A stretch of 64,000 bases of DNA from CBDCVY01 sp965223245 (GTDB taxonomy: Bacteria; Nitrospinota; Nitrospinia; Nitrospinales; Nitrospinaceae): the NCBI GenBank assembly GCA_965223245.1, contig CBDCVY010000013.1, positions 2,232,001 to 2,296,000 of the forward strand, read 5' to 3'. The position numbers and the translations under genes were made by a program. How positions within the stretch are numbered: the first letter of the stretch is position 1; every line of letters starts with the position of its first letter. A model generated the notes under the pieces. That model was not told where the DNA came from. It was given only the letters and a program-made list of their open reading frames with translations, and did not search any database. Below are positions 24,859-32,457 of the stretch, one piece after another.

Positions 24859-26049
24859 ATGCAGAACCTCTATCGGACGGCTTGCCGATCATTTATATAT
24901 TTTATTTTTATATTCTTTATAAGTTTTACAACCGCCAATGCCAACCAGGCGTTAATCGACGCAGCCAGAAAGGGAAAGACATCGGTAGTCGCCTCCTTAA
25001 TCAGTTCAGGAGCGGATGTCAATTTTCAAAACAAGGATGCTTATACGCCTTTAATCACTGCCGCAATTGAAGGACACGATGCATTCGTTAAAATTTTACT
25101 GGATCACAACGCAGACGTAAACCTGCAAACCCGTCGCGGCACTCCGGTGATGATCGCTGCGTTCAACGGGCGCAAGGCGATTGTCAACATGTTGTTGGAA
25201 AAGGGAGCCGACGTGAATGTTCAGTTGCCCAACGGCGGCACGGCATTGTACTTTGCAACGAAGGTCGGGTGCCTGCCCATTGTCGATCAGCTCCTCAAGA
25301 AAGGCGCCAACCCCAACGTCGAGACTCAACTGGGGCGCACTCCTCTGATCGAAGCCACTATGGAAGACTATGAATCCATTGTCGCGGCTTTGTTATCCCA
25401 CAAAGCCAATCCGAATTATCAGAACAAAATCGGACAGACCGCCCTCATGTTTGCTTCCATGAAAGGCTACATGGGCATTGTACGAAAACTATTAAACGCC
25501 GGCGCAAACATAGAACTGCAAGCCAAAAACGGGATGACCGCTTTAAAACTTGCGAAAAAGACGAAACACAAAGCAGTGCGGCATCTTCTGTTTTCGACGA
25601 TGGTCAAAAAACGAAACTTGGCTTCCGGAAAAAGCGGTAACACGCTGATGGCTGCAGCGTCAAAAAAAGATGTTCCCCAAGCGAAGCGGTTATTGGAAGC
25701 CGGGGCTCCGGTCAATTGGCAAAACGAACACGGCATGTCTCCGTTAATGGTCGCAGCTTCCCGAGGCGCTCTGGACATCGTCAAACTATTTTTAGAGCAC
25801 GGCGCGAAATTAAACCTGCAGGAAAATGATGGAGGATGGACTGCACTTATCTTCGCTTCCCGAATGGGTCGCCGGGATGTGCTGAAGGAACTGCTGGAAC
25901 ACGGCGCAGACCCTACGATTAAAGAAAAGAAAGGCAAGACGGCGATGGATTATGCCAGCCGAGAAACTAAAAAGGTTTTCGAGAAAACCCTGGCCAAACA
26001 AAAAGTCGCCCATAAAAGTATGCATTTAAAAATGCACCGCTGCCGCTAG
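24859..26049 (+). CDS. Exported ankyrin-repeat protein
   Basis: 396 residues. The N-terminal Sec signal covers residues 1-29 (SFTTANA then NQAL). Ten recognisable ankyrin repeats of about 33 residues follow (GADVNFQNKDAYTPLITAA, GADVNVQLPNGGTALYFAT and so on), with a degenerate seventh unit around residues 235-260 that splits the array into six plus three repeats and a capping half-repeat. A basic, His-rich tail (AHKSMHLKMHRCR) ends the protein. Periplasmic ankyrin proteins mediate protein contacts. The gene stands alone and its stop TAG directly abuts a GCAGGC-CCC-GCCTGC hairpin. Confidence 0.88.
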   Translation: MQNLYRTACRSFIYFIFIFFISFTTANANQALIDAARKGKTSVVASLISSGADVNFQNKDAYTPLITAAIEGHDAFVKILLDHNADVNLQTRRGTPVMIAAFNGRKAIVNMLLEKGADVNVQLPNGGTALYFATKVGCLPIVDQLLKKGANPNVETQLGRTPLIEATMEDYESIVAALLSHKANPNYQNKIGQTALMFASMKGYMGIVRKLLNAGANIELQAKNGMTALKLAKKTKHKAVRHLLFSTMVKKRNLASGKSGNTLMAAASKKDVPQAKRLLEAGAPVNWQNEHGMSPLMVAASRGALDIVKLFLEHGAKLNLQENDGGWTALIFASRMGRRDVLKELLEHGADPTIKEKKGKTAMDYASRETKKVFEKTLAKQKVAHKSMHLKMHRCR

Positions 26050-26064
26050 GCAGGCCCCGCCTGC
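26050..26064. repeat. Hairpin element at the ankyrin gene stop
   Basis: GCAGGC, loop CCC, GCCTGC, followed by AGGGAACATTTATTC. Its first base is the last base of the ankyrin stop codon plus one, so it probably lies at the transcript end. Confidence 0.6.
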
Positions 26065-26173
26065 AGGGAACATTTATTCGCGACAAGTCTTTGTATGTGC
26101 CGGGCGCTCAGAACCTTTTCTAAATTGAGCTTACCTTCAGAAACCCATATAAAACGGGAATTGATGTACTCCC

Positions 26174-26336
26174 TCTTTTTAAAGGAGAGCTTTGCATATC
26201 ATTAACTATGGAGCAAAATACAATAAACTTAGAGAGGCGACCGATGTGCTCCCCCTTTCATGAAGGGGGCTGGGGGGATTTTACCTCCAGGGGTTTTATA
26301 TTTTCTGACTTACGCAAAGGTCTCTTTTTAAAGAGG
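26174..26336. repeat. MITE-like element
   Basis: Ends are TTTTTAAAGGAGAGCTTTGC (left) and TACGCAAAGGTCTC (right, 26311-26324), imperfect inverted repeats. Inside are TAACTATGGAGCAAAAT, AAACTTAGAGAGG, ACCGATGTGCTCCC and a CCCCCTTT/AAGGGGG hairpin. The same order occurs in the copy at 56491-56647. Confidence 0.7.
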
Positions 26337-26450
26337 GGCGGGGTGATTGACCACTCGCCGTGAGAGGCAAAATAAATTCTGGAGGGGTTCTGTGCAAGCC
26401 GAATCCTCAGATGCTTTTCTATAAAATTTTTTTGTTAAAATATACTTTCC
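26337..26450. repeat. Repeat tail upstream of the DMP19-like gene
   Basis: GGGGTGATTGACCACTCGCCGTG matches in part the sequence after the direct repeat at 20161-20185, another fragment of the repeat family. The last 50 bases are AT-rich leader. Confidence 0.4.
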
Positions 26451-27041
26451 ATGATGAGTCGTTTTATCATAATTATTTTAATATTAATTTCTCTCTACGG
26501 TTGTAGTTCTACTCCAACTTCAAAAAATCATTACGTTAAAAGCTCGGTGACCTTTAAAGAATTTTTAAACCACAGTGATCCCGCAGGAGAAATTTACGGG
26601 GAAATATTAAAAGAAATTTATGATGAGGGTTTTGACGTAAATCCTCATTTAGAACGTCTTTCCCCTGAAGCGCGCCTGGTGTATGTAGTGATGGCCTTTG
26701 ATGGAGAAATCCATAATGGAGGTTTTGATCAATTTTTTCATAATTCAGCGGGAAATTATTTTGAGGAGATACGAGTTTACCTTGAAAAACTAGGTGCGAA
26801 AAATAGTTTAAGAATGCTTAATTCTGCTATGGATATTTTCCCTAACTCCCAAGTCCCCAAAGATAGATATGAACGACAGAATATCTTGGTTCCAATCGGT
26901 GAAAAAGAAGAAGTCCAAAACAAACTGAACAAACTGAATGAGGAGTTTTGGAAATATGAAGATAATTTGACGGAGCGACTCAATAACTACATTCGCAAAT
27001 ATCCTGAGGCCCGCATTATTTCCCAAACTCGTTCGCAGTGA
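26451..27041 (+). CDS. Lipoprotein with DMP19/DUF4375-like domain
   Basis: 196 residues. The lipoprotein signal ends LYG-Cys18-SS. The mature part has the DMP19-type signature LSPEARLVYVVMAFDGEIHNGGFDQFFHN (about residues 65-95), followed by a helical region containing YLEKLGAKNSLRMLNSAMDIFP and a charged coiled-coil C-terminus. DMP19 of Neisseria is a cytosolic DNA mimic, so a lipid-anchored version must act outside the cytoplasm and probably does something different. Either ATG 26451 or 26454 may start. The gene stands alone between repeats. Confidence 0.75.
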   Translation: MMSRFIIIILILISLYGCSSTPTSKNHYVKSSVTFKEFLNHSDPAGEIYGEILKEIYDEGFDVNPHLERLSPEARLVYVVMAFDGEIHNGGFDQFFHNSAGNYFEEIRVYLEKLGAKNSLRMLNSAMDIFPNSQVPKDRYERQNILVPIGEKEEVQNKLNKLNEEFWKYEDNLTERLNNYIRKYPEARIISQTRSQ

Positions 27042-27202
27042 GGGGCAACTTAAATATACCATTCCAGCGTAACGCTGCGGATCATGATAATTTTACCCTC
27101 ATAATTTTTTAGATAATTATTTTATTTATCCGCATCGTCACGTAAGATAAAATAAACCATTCAACCGTATCGGCACGTAAACTTATACCTAAGGGAGATG
27201 AT

Positions 27203-28258
27203 ATGAGTTCACAAAATACAAAGGAGCATCCTTCACTGCCCACATGCACTGACCAATTGTTATGGGATACCTGGCTGTCATCGTTTCATTTGCCCACTCT
27301 CACGGTGGCGGATGAAGTTGGCTTGTTCCCATTTCTGGAAAACCGTTCGGCCTCCATTGATGAGATTGCCGTGCATTTCAATTTTAGTCCAAGGGCGGCG
27401 GAAGCGGTTCTCACAGTTTTGGCTTCCCTCGGGTACCTGGTTCAGCACCAGGGACGTTACTCACTGACGGAATCTTCACGAAACTTTCTTTTACCGGATG
27501 GACCTTTTTACTGGGGAGGCGTCCTTTCCCTCTTTAAAAATAATCCGATCACTCATGCCGACCTGATGAAAGTCATTACCGAGGACAAATCCCGGCAAGG
27601 ACCTTCAACAGATGGCGACCTGCCCAACACCGACCCGTGGGAACAGGGAGAATTGCCTCCGGAACTGGCAGAAAAGTTTACCGGTTTGATGCACAGTCAC
27701 TCCTTTCCCGCAGCCATGGGTATCGCTCGCCAGGGATTTTTCAATGGCGTGAACCGGTTGCTGGATGTGGCGGGAGGATCGGGCTGCTTCTGCATTGCTA
27801 TGGCTCATTTTCATCCGGAGATTCAGTGCACCATCCTGGAACTTCCACCGGTCTGCGCTCTGGCAACGAATTATATTCAGCGCTATAATTTACAGGACCG
27901 AGTCGATACTATCTCTGCTAATATGTTTACCGATTCTTTTCCGACAGGTTATGATGCGGTGTTTTTCGCAAATATTTTTCATGACTGGAACGAAGAACAA
28001 TGCCTCCAATTAGGAGCGAAAGCGTTTGAAGCTCTTCCTTCAGGCGGAAGAATTTTTCTCCATGAAATGCTGCTGAGCGATGGGAAGGACGGTCCCGTTC
28101 CGGCAGCCTCTTTTACCATGGCCATGTTGAAAGCCACCAAAGGGAAACAATTCACGGCAGGAGAGCTGGAATCTATTTTGAATCGTTGCGGATTCGTCGA
28201 CGTTTCCATAAACCATAGCTACGGGTACTACTCACTCACAAGCGCTAAAAAACCTTGA
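27203..28258 (+). CDS. SAM-dependent O-methyltransferase (Methyltransf_2 family)
   Basis: 351 residues. An N-terminal winged-helix dimerisation domain (about 15-95, ADEVGLFPFLENRSASIDEIA) precedes a Rossmann methyltransferase with motif I LLDVAGGSGCF (about 190-200), the acidic loop ILELPPVC, motif IV YDAVFFANIFHDWNEEQC and the post-motif GGRIFLHEMLL. This is the acetylserotonin/caffeate O-methyltransferase fold, used on small phenolics, polyketides or carotenoid-like substrates; the substrate is not predictable. Start ATG follows AAGGGAG. The SRPBCC gene downstream (77-base gap) may be co-transcribed, and the two could act on one lipophilic substrate. Confidence 0.88.
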   Translation: MSSQNTKEHPSLPTCTDQLLWDTWLSSFHLPTLTVADEVGLFPFLENRSASIDEIAVHFNFSPRAAEAVLTVLASLGYLVQHQGRYSLTESSRNFLLPDGPFYWGGVLSLFKNNPITHADLMKVITEDKSRQGPSTDGDLPNTDPWEQGELPPELAEKFTGLMHSHSFPAAMGIARQGFFNGVNRLLDVAGGSGCFCIAMAHFHPEIQCTILELPPVCALATNYIQRYNLQDRVDTISANMFTDSFPTGYDAVFFANIFHDWNEEQCLQLGAKAFEALPSGGRIFLHEMLLSDGKDGPVPAASFTMAMLKATKGKQFTAGELESILNRCGFVDVSINHSYGYYSLTSAKKP

Positions 28259-28335
28259 TAACCTAATTTTTCGATTTATCTGGTGCACGCAGAGTTTTTA
28301 AAACTTTTAAAATTTCAAAGGGGATTCCAATTACT

Positions 28336-28779
28336 ATGGCACAGGTTCAGCATCAAGTCGGTATTGTAGGAGATATCCATAAAATATTTTGTGCATTGCA
28401 TCAGCCGGAAGAGCTTATGGGATGGTGGGCCACCACTGCGGAAGGGTCTCCGCTTATGGGCGAAACTCTTCATCTCCATTTTTCCGATGTGGTGACGCTC
28501 TCGTTTAAAATCGTTGAGTTAAAAGAACACGCTCGGGTCCAACTGCATTGCATTGCGGGTCCGGGTGCCTGGCAGGATTGCGATCTCACCTTCTCCCTGA
28601 AACTGGACACGGATCAGGTCTGGATCAATTTGGTTCATAAAAATGATGCCGCCTCGGATGAGGACTTCCTGTATTTCAACACCAAATGGCCCTGCTACCT
28701 ACTGAGTCTCAAGGATTGGATCGAAATCGGGCAAGGACGACCGTATCCGAATGATGTCAAAATCCATCTCGGCGACTAA
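28336..28779 (+). CDS. SRPBCC (START-like) family protein
   Basis: 147 residues. The N-terminal QHQVGIVGDIHKIFCALHQPEELMGWW is the usual first strand and helix of AHSA1/polyketide-cyclase-like SRPBCC proteins. A beta sheet (LHLHFSDVVTLSFKIVEL, VQLHCIAGPGAWQDCDLTFS) and a C-terminal helix (FNTKWPCYLLSLKDWIEIG) close the hydrophobic cavity. Such proteins bind or transform hydrophobic ligands. It sits behind the O-methyltransferase, with AAAGGGG upstream of ATG 28336. Its stop is immediately followed by a CCAACC hairpin element. Confidence 0.82.
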   Translation: MAQVQHQVGIVGDIHKIFCALHQPEELMGWWATTAEGSPLMGETLHLHFSDVVTLSFKIVELKEHARVQLHCIAGPGAWQDCDLTFSLKLDTDQVWINLVHKNDAASDEDFLYFNTKWPCYLLSLKDWIEIGQGRPYPNDVKIHLGD

Positions 28780-28780
28780 G

Positions 28781-28986
28781 CCAACCTTGCGGTTGGAAGC
28801 AATATTTATTCCCGATGAGTTACAGGGTAGACTGTATCCTAAAAAACTTTCGAATATACCTTTTGCATCCAATCACTAGATTGGCTAGCAAGGGAAGCAA
28901 CACTTATTTGCGATGCCAGCGTGACGCTGGAACCAATATTTATTCTCGATGACTGACTAGCCGTCAGAGGCAACTTTAATTCTCAA
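28781..28986. repeat. Cluster of four variable-stem hairpin elements
   Basis: Four consecutive elements have different self-complementary stems: CCAACC-TTGC-GGTTGG (28781-28796), CCAATC-ACTA-GATTGG (28869-28884), CCAGCG-TGA-CGCTGG (28916-28930) and CTGAC-TAGCC-GTCAG (28953-28967). Each is followed by a variant of AGCAATATTTATTCTCGATG. Confidence 0.75.
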
Positions 28987-29080
28987 TGAGTTGATGTGAA
29001 TGCAAAATCCACAGAACCTTTTCTAAAGTAAAGTTTGCTTTATGAAATAAACGTTGAATGGGAGACCGATGTGCTCCCTC

Positions 29081-29238
29081 TTTTTAAAGAGACCTTTGCG
29101 TAAGTCAGAAAAAATAAAACCCCTGAAGGTGAATCACCCCGACCCTCTTTAGGAAAGAGGGAGAACATGGGTCTCCGCTTTTCTATTGGGTTTGTTTGTA
29201 CAATATTCATTAGTTATGCAAAAGTCTCTTTAAAAAGA
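29081..29238. repeat. MITE-like element, opposite orientation
   Basis: AAAGAGACCTTTGCGTAAG (29086-29104) and TTATGCAAAAGTCTCTTT (29213-29231 region) are the inverted ends. The interior (AACCCCTGAAGGTGAATCAC, CCCTCTTT/AAAGAGGG, ACATGGGTCTCC) is the reverse complement of the interior at 56491-56647. Confidence 0.65.
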
Positions 29239-29506
29239 GGGCCGGGGTGATTGACATTCAGGGATTTAAATAGAATTTGTTAGTCCACTGTAGGTAAAAT
29301 CCCTCTAGCCTGCAGGCTAACGCCTGCCAGTAAAATTCATTCTCCATAAATTTTAATAGGACCATATCCCCAAAAACTTTTTGAATATTCTTGCTGCCTC
29401 CAATCGCTAGATTGGGAAAGGGGGAATACATGGGTTTCCTTTTCTAAGTTTATTGTGTTTTTTTCAACTCAGGGTTATGACAGAGACTCTTAAAAAAATA
29501 GAATCT
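29239..29506. repeat. Repeat-rich spacer
   Basis: GGGGTGATTGACATTCAGGG block near 29244, GCAGGC-TAAC-GCCTGC hairpin at 29312-29327 with tail AAAATTCATTCTC, and CCAATCGCTAGATTGG at 29401-29416. No gene is seen. Confidence 0.55.
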
Positions 29507-30091
29507 TCATTGTCGCCAGTCGTTAGAGGGGCGTCCCTCTCCATAGAGGCGTTGCGCTTCCTGGTGAACGGCATTCGCTCTTTGCCATGCTTCCTCACGA
29601 ATTTGCTCCGATTGGATCCAGGCCTCCTGCTTAATTCTCTGTGCTTCAGCTCGAGATTCAGCAAGCACCCTTTCGGCTCTCCGCTTTGCCCTTCTACGGA
29701 TAGGTCTTGGTTCCCCCCAGGCGGCACCGCGTATTTTAGCAAACCGATGGCGTCCGATAATAAGAACTTGCTGCGCTTCTCGGTTTCCGATTTGAATAAT
29801 TTTTTCCGCTTGGCGGTTACCTCTTTCAAGGATCCTTCCTGCCCTGTGTCTGGCCAACTCAATTTCCCGTTCATAACCGCGGTCGTAACCGCGGCCTTGA
29901 ACTCCGGGCCGTCCACCTCGTGAGGGATAAGGATCTCCCTGCGGCCTTGGGGTTTGGACACCCCCGCCATCTCTTACTATCACGGTCCCTTGCGGCCCAC
30001 ATCCCATAATCCCGAATAAGAAAAACAGAAGAGCAGCCAAAGCCAATAGGGAGTTTCCCCATTGAGTTCTGAAAGCAATTTTATCTATCAT
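29507..30091 (-). CDS. Basic, Arg/Gln-rich lipoprotein with helical repeats
   Basis: 194 residues. The long lipoprotein signal ends IMG-Cys31. A Gly/Pro/Arg-rich linker (about 38-75) follows. The C-terminal 115 residues are a continuous basic helix with heptad-like repeats of AxRxxERG / ARRIxExA type, including GNRQAEKIIQIGNREAQQVL. Not a recognised family; a cell-wall or polyanion-binding helical rod is possible. It is followed 20 bases away by another minus-strand gene for an exported helical protein. Confidence 0.7.
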   Translation of the reverse strand: MIDKIAFRTQWGNSLLALAALLFFLFGIMGCGPQGTVIVRDGGGVQTPRPQGDPYPSRGGRPGVQGRGYDRGYEREIELARHRAGRILERGNRQAEKIIQIGNREAQQVLIIGRHRFAKIRGAAWGEPRPIRRRAKRRAERVLAESRAEAQRIKQEAWIQSEQIREEAWQRANAVHQEAQRLYGEGRPSNDWRQ

Positions 30092-30111
30092 TATGTTGGC
30101 CCCTTTCTTTT

Positions 30112-30606
30112 TTAATGGTCACCAATGCTCTGAACTTCTTTTAAAGTTCCTTCGGCGCCACTCTTCATTTCACCATGCGTTTCTTTCGCTTCATCTGCCA
30201 TGGCATTCTGTTTACTTTGGACATCGCGTTTCATTTCAGCAGGCTTGTTTTGGATTTCCTGTTTTTTCTGATGCACGTCATCTGCCATGGCTTCTCTTTT
30301 CTTTTGGGCCTCCTGTTTCATTTCTGCCGGTTTATTTTGAATTTCACTTTTCATTTCCTGGTGCTTCTGCGCTGCATCACTTTTTACCTCCGCCGGTTTA
30401 TTTTTGATCGCCTGGATGGCTTCGTTGCTTTCTTTTTTTATTTCACCGAGACCTAAAGGATCATGATTACTATCTGCCAGGACAATGGATGATTCCGCTT
30501 GATAAGGTGACGGCGTATCGGTTCCGTACATCGGATCCGCAAACGCATTACTTTTGAAACAAAACAAAAGAGCGCAACCTAAGCTGATAAGAGTTAAACG
30601 ACGCAT
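30112..30606 (-). CDS. Exported helical protein with NKPAEMK repeats
   Basis: 164 residues with a Sec signal (about 1-23). The mature protein is Lys/Glu/Gln/Ala-rich. Three repeats of about 25 residues each begin with IKNKPAEVK, IQNKPAEMK and IQNKPAEMK, followed by helical stretches (QKKREAMADD and so on). No cysteine or aromatic core is present in this part, so it is probably an extended or LEA-like amphipathic helix protein, which suggests envelope stress protection. The start has an excellent GGGAGGTG. It lies upstream of the basic lipoprotein gene and is probably co-transcribed with it. Confidence 0.75.
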   Translation of the reverse strand: MRRLTLISLGCALLFCFKSNAFADPMYGTDTPSPYQAESSIVLADSNHDPLGLGEIKKESNEAIQAIKNKPAEVKSDAAQKHQEMKSEIQNKPAEMKQEAQKKREAMADDVHQKKQEIQNKPAEMKRDVQSKQNAMADEAKETHGEMKSGAEGTLKEVQSIGDH

Positions 30607-30688
30607 TTCGCACCTCCCGAAACATTTTAGAATTTTTAATGGATTGGATTTATTGTTGCCTATGTTATCAAGAAGCGCCCAAGAAAAG

Positions 30689-30706
30689 CCACCTGTTTTT
30701 AGGTGG
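30689..30706 (-). terminator. Hairpin downstream of the small membrane gene
   Basis: CCACCT / AGGTGG with loop GTTTTT. On the minus strand it is followed by CTTTTCTT, a weak T-tract. It lies 160 bases after the stop of the gene at 30869-31168. Confidence 0.35.
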
Positions 30707-30868
30707 TTCGGAAAAATGATAATTGTTTAGAAAGAAAACTCATTAACGTATTGAAAAATTTACGTCAATGAGTCACACAATCGCAAGACAAGGTGAGACA
30801 GGACTCAACAAGCGAACAGCTGAGACGCGACAAGAAATAATCTTAAAACTTTTCAGATCCGTAGAATT

Positions 30869-31168
30869 TTATTTGTTTTGCTCGGAGTTGGGTTTCCGGG
30901 CTTGATTTTTCTTGATATCGTCCAGCACCTTTTCCAAATACATTTCCTCGCTTAAGATTTTGTCCAGCTTGCTCTGAATCTCTTCGACGCCTTTACTGTT
31001 TCTATAGGTCATGATGATTAACTTCACCGAAACCAGGAACACTGCCGCCTCCAACAGCAGGTCGTGAGTGAACCCTTTCACAAAAAGTGCGGCTATGAAC
31101 AAAACCAGCGTGGTGAAAATTACAAACGCAGCACCCGGGCCCAGGTACTTATTAATTAAATCTAGCAT
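30869..31168 (-). CDS. Small two-helix membrane protein with coiled-coil tail
   Basis: 99 residues. Two transmembrane segments (about 12-30 and 36-54) are followed by a charged coiled coil (GVEEIQSKLDKILSEEMYLE, about 60-88) and a basic tail. Start ATG 31168 follows AAGGAG. It resembles small uncharacterised membrane proteins with a cytoplasmic helix; no motif is recognised. It lies 86 bases downstream of the HxlR gene on the same strand. Confidence 0.7.
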   Translation of the reverse strand: MLDLINKYLGPGAAFVIFTTLVLFIAALFVKGFTHDLLLEAAVFLVSVKLIIMTYRNSKGVEEIQSKLDKILSEEMYLEKVLDDIKKNQARKPNSEQNK

Positions 31169-31254
31169 AGAAGCTCCTTTACACTAATTACTCTCTGTCA
31201 GAGTACCATTTTTTCAAAGACAGAGTTCAGGCGGCACTCATAAAATCATGATTC

Positions 31255-31620
31255 TTAAGTTTGCTTTTTATCATAACGCATGCGGGCTTTGTGCACTTCG
31301 GCAAAGTACTTTTGTCCCCATTGGTCGATGGCTTTGCCTATACTGCCGATGGACTTGCCGATTTTGGTGAGAGAATATTCGACACGAGGTGGAATCTCCG
31401 GAATGTGGTTGCGGTGCACTAAGCCGTCGCGTTCCAGTTCGCGCAGTTGGTGGGTGAGCATGCGCTGGGTTACGTCGGGAATTTTACGACGCAACTCATT
31501 AAAACGAAGCGTGCCCTCACTTTCCAAGTGGAACAGAATGGATGGTTTCCATTTTGCGCCAAAGACCGGAAGCACCCGTTCAATAGGACACGGCCCATCA
31601 TAATATTTTTGTTTTGCCAT
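31255..31620 (-). CDS. HxlR-family winged-helix regulator
   Basis: 121 residues with DGPCPIERVLPVFGAKWKPSIL (conserved Cys11), recognition helix FNELRRKIPDVTQRMLTHQL and wing PPRVEYSLT. It is divergent from a short SDR gene, the standard arrangement for HxlR regulators controlling redox or electrophile-response genes. It is a paralogue of the regulator at 10354-10728, and an almost identical 23-base motif precedes both genes. Confidence 0.93.
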   Translation of the reverse strand: MAKQKYYDGPCPIERVLPVFGAKWKPSILFHLESEGTLRFNELRRKIPDVTQRMLTHQLRELERDGLVHRNHIPEIPPRVEYSLTKIGKSIGSIGKAIDQWGQKYFAEVHKARMRYDKKQT

Positions 31621-31638
31621 AACTACCTCATAATACTA

Positions 31639-31661
31639 AGTTACTTAAATGTGCCTAGTTG
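31639..31661. promoter_or_regulatory. Putative HxlR operator, copy 2
   Basis: AGTTAC, six bases, GTGCCT, one base, GTTG, 19 bases upstream of the HxlR start; identical in layout to 10750-10772. Flanking ACTAAG and CCTAGT give partial dyad symmetry. Confidence 0.5.
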
Positions 31662-31728
31662 TATTTATATACTAATATTGATATAAATTCAATATAAATT
31701 GAATTCATTACTATGAAGGATACACATC

Positions 31729-32325
31729 ATGAAAATTATCGTATTGGGGGCCAGTGGAATTATAGGAACCGAAGTGGTGCGAATGCTGTCCGACAAGCAC
31801 GAAGTATTGCGTGCCGGACGCAGTGGAGAATTGCAGGTGGATTATACTGATCCATCTTCGGTCAAAAAAATGTTTGAAACGGTGGGGGGATTCGATGCGT
31901 TGGTCTCCTCCGTAGGACGCGACAGTATCTTTAAACCTTACGAGCAATTGTCCGGCGAGGATTTTGCCTACGGATTCGAACGCAAATTCATGGCGCAGGT
32001 CAACCTGGTTCGTCTTGGCACGCCTTATGCTAATGACGGAGCTTCGTTTACGTTGTCGAGTGGTTTCCTTAGTGATTACCCTAACCCGGCAAGCGCGGCG
32101 ACGGGTCCGTTCAACGCGGCGGTCAATTCGTTCGCACGGACGGTGGGGCCGTTATTGCCGCGCGGCATTCGAGTGAACGTGGTCAGCCCCTCACCGGTAG
32201 TGCCGGAAAGTCAAGCCGGTCGTGGAGTCGTCACCGCCCAACAAGCGGCGGAAGGTTACCTGCAAAGCATTCATGGGACGATGAACGGTAAAGTCATTCG
32301 CATGTGGGGCGGATTAGCCCCCTAG
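31729..32325 (+). CDS. Short-chain dehydrogenase/reductase family protein
   Basis: 198 residues. NAD(P)-binding motif GASGIIGTEV is at 7-16, a short acidic or Arg turn at AGRSGELQVDYTD, and a Val-Ser-Ser-Val-Gly strand near 60. The catalytic Tyr-X3-Lys is not seen: the corresponding region reads TGPFNAAVNSFAR. The C-terminal PRGIRVNVVSPSPV motif is intact. This short subgroup is often found next to HxlR regulators and may be a reductase with altered chemistry or an NADP-responsive protein. The stop TAG lies in the loop of a CCCCC/GGGGG hairpin (32318-32331). Confidence 0.88.
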   Translation: MKIIVLGASGIIGTEVVRMLSDKHEVLRAGRSGELQVDYTDPSSVKKMFETVGGFDALVSSVGRDSIFKPYEQLSGEDFAYGFERKFMAQVNLVRLGTPYANDGASFTLSSGFLSDYPNPASAATGPFNAAVNSFARTVGPLLPRGIRVNVVSPSPVVPESQAGRGVVTAQQAAEGYLQSIHGTMNGKVIRMWGGLAP

Positions 32326-32331
32326 CGGGGG
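32318..32331 (+). terminator. Hairpin spanning the SDR stop codon
   Basis: CCCCC, loop TAGC, GGGGG, followed by AAGCACCATATATTTTCGATG, the usual tail of the variable-stem hairpin class. It probably ends the SDR transcript or stabilises its 3' end. Confidence 0.5.
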
Positions 32332-32457
32332 AAGCACCATATATTTTCGATGATGTTTTTTGTAGCTTTGCAGTTAGAAAATTTTTTAACTTACATTCAG
32401 AGAGTCAAACCTTTTAAACAAGGTCTATGATCAAAAGAGGAAACTAAAGTTTATCGC

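Noticed and set aside
24693..25070. 125-codon ORF overlapping the ankyrin gene start
   Set aside because: Out of frame with the ankyrin repeats and without its own start signals.
28781..29416. Integron attC-like array
   Set aside because: The repeated palindromes are intergenic, lack the attC core-site consensus, do not bound gene cassettes in one orientation, and no integrase is present.
29464..29970. 168-codon minus-strand ORF overlapping the basic lipoprotein gene
   Set aside because: Alternative frame of the Arg-rich gene at 29507-30091, which has the lipoprotein signal.
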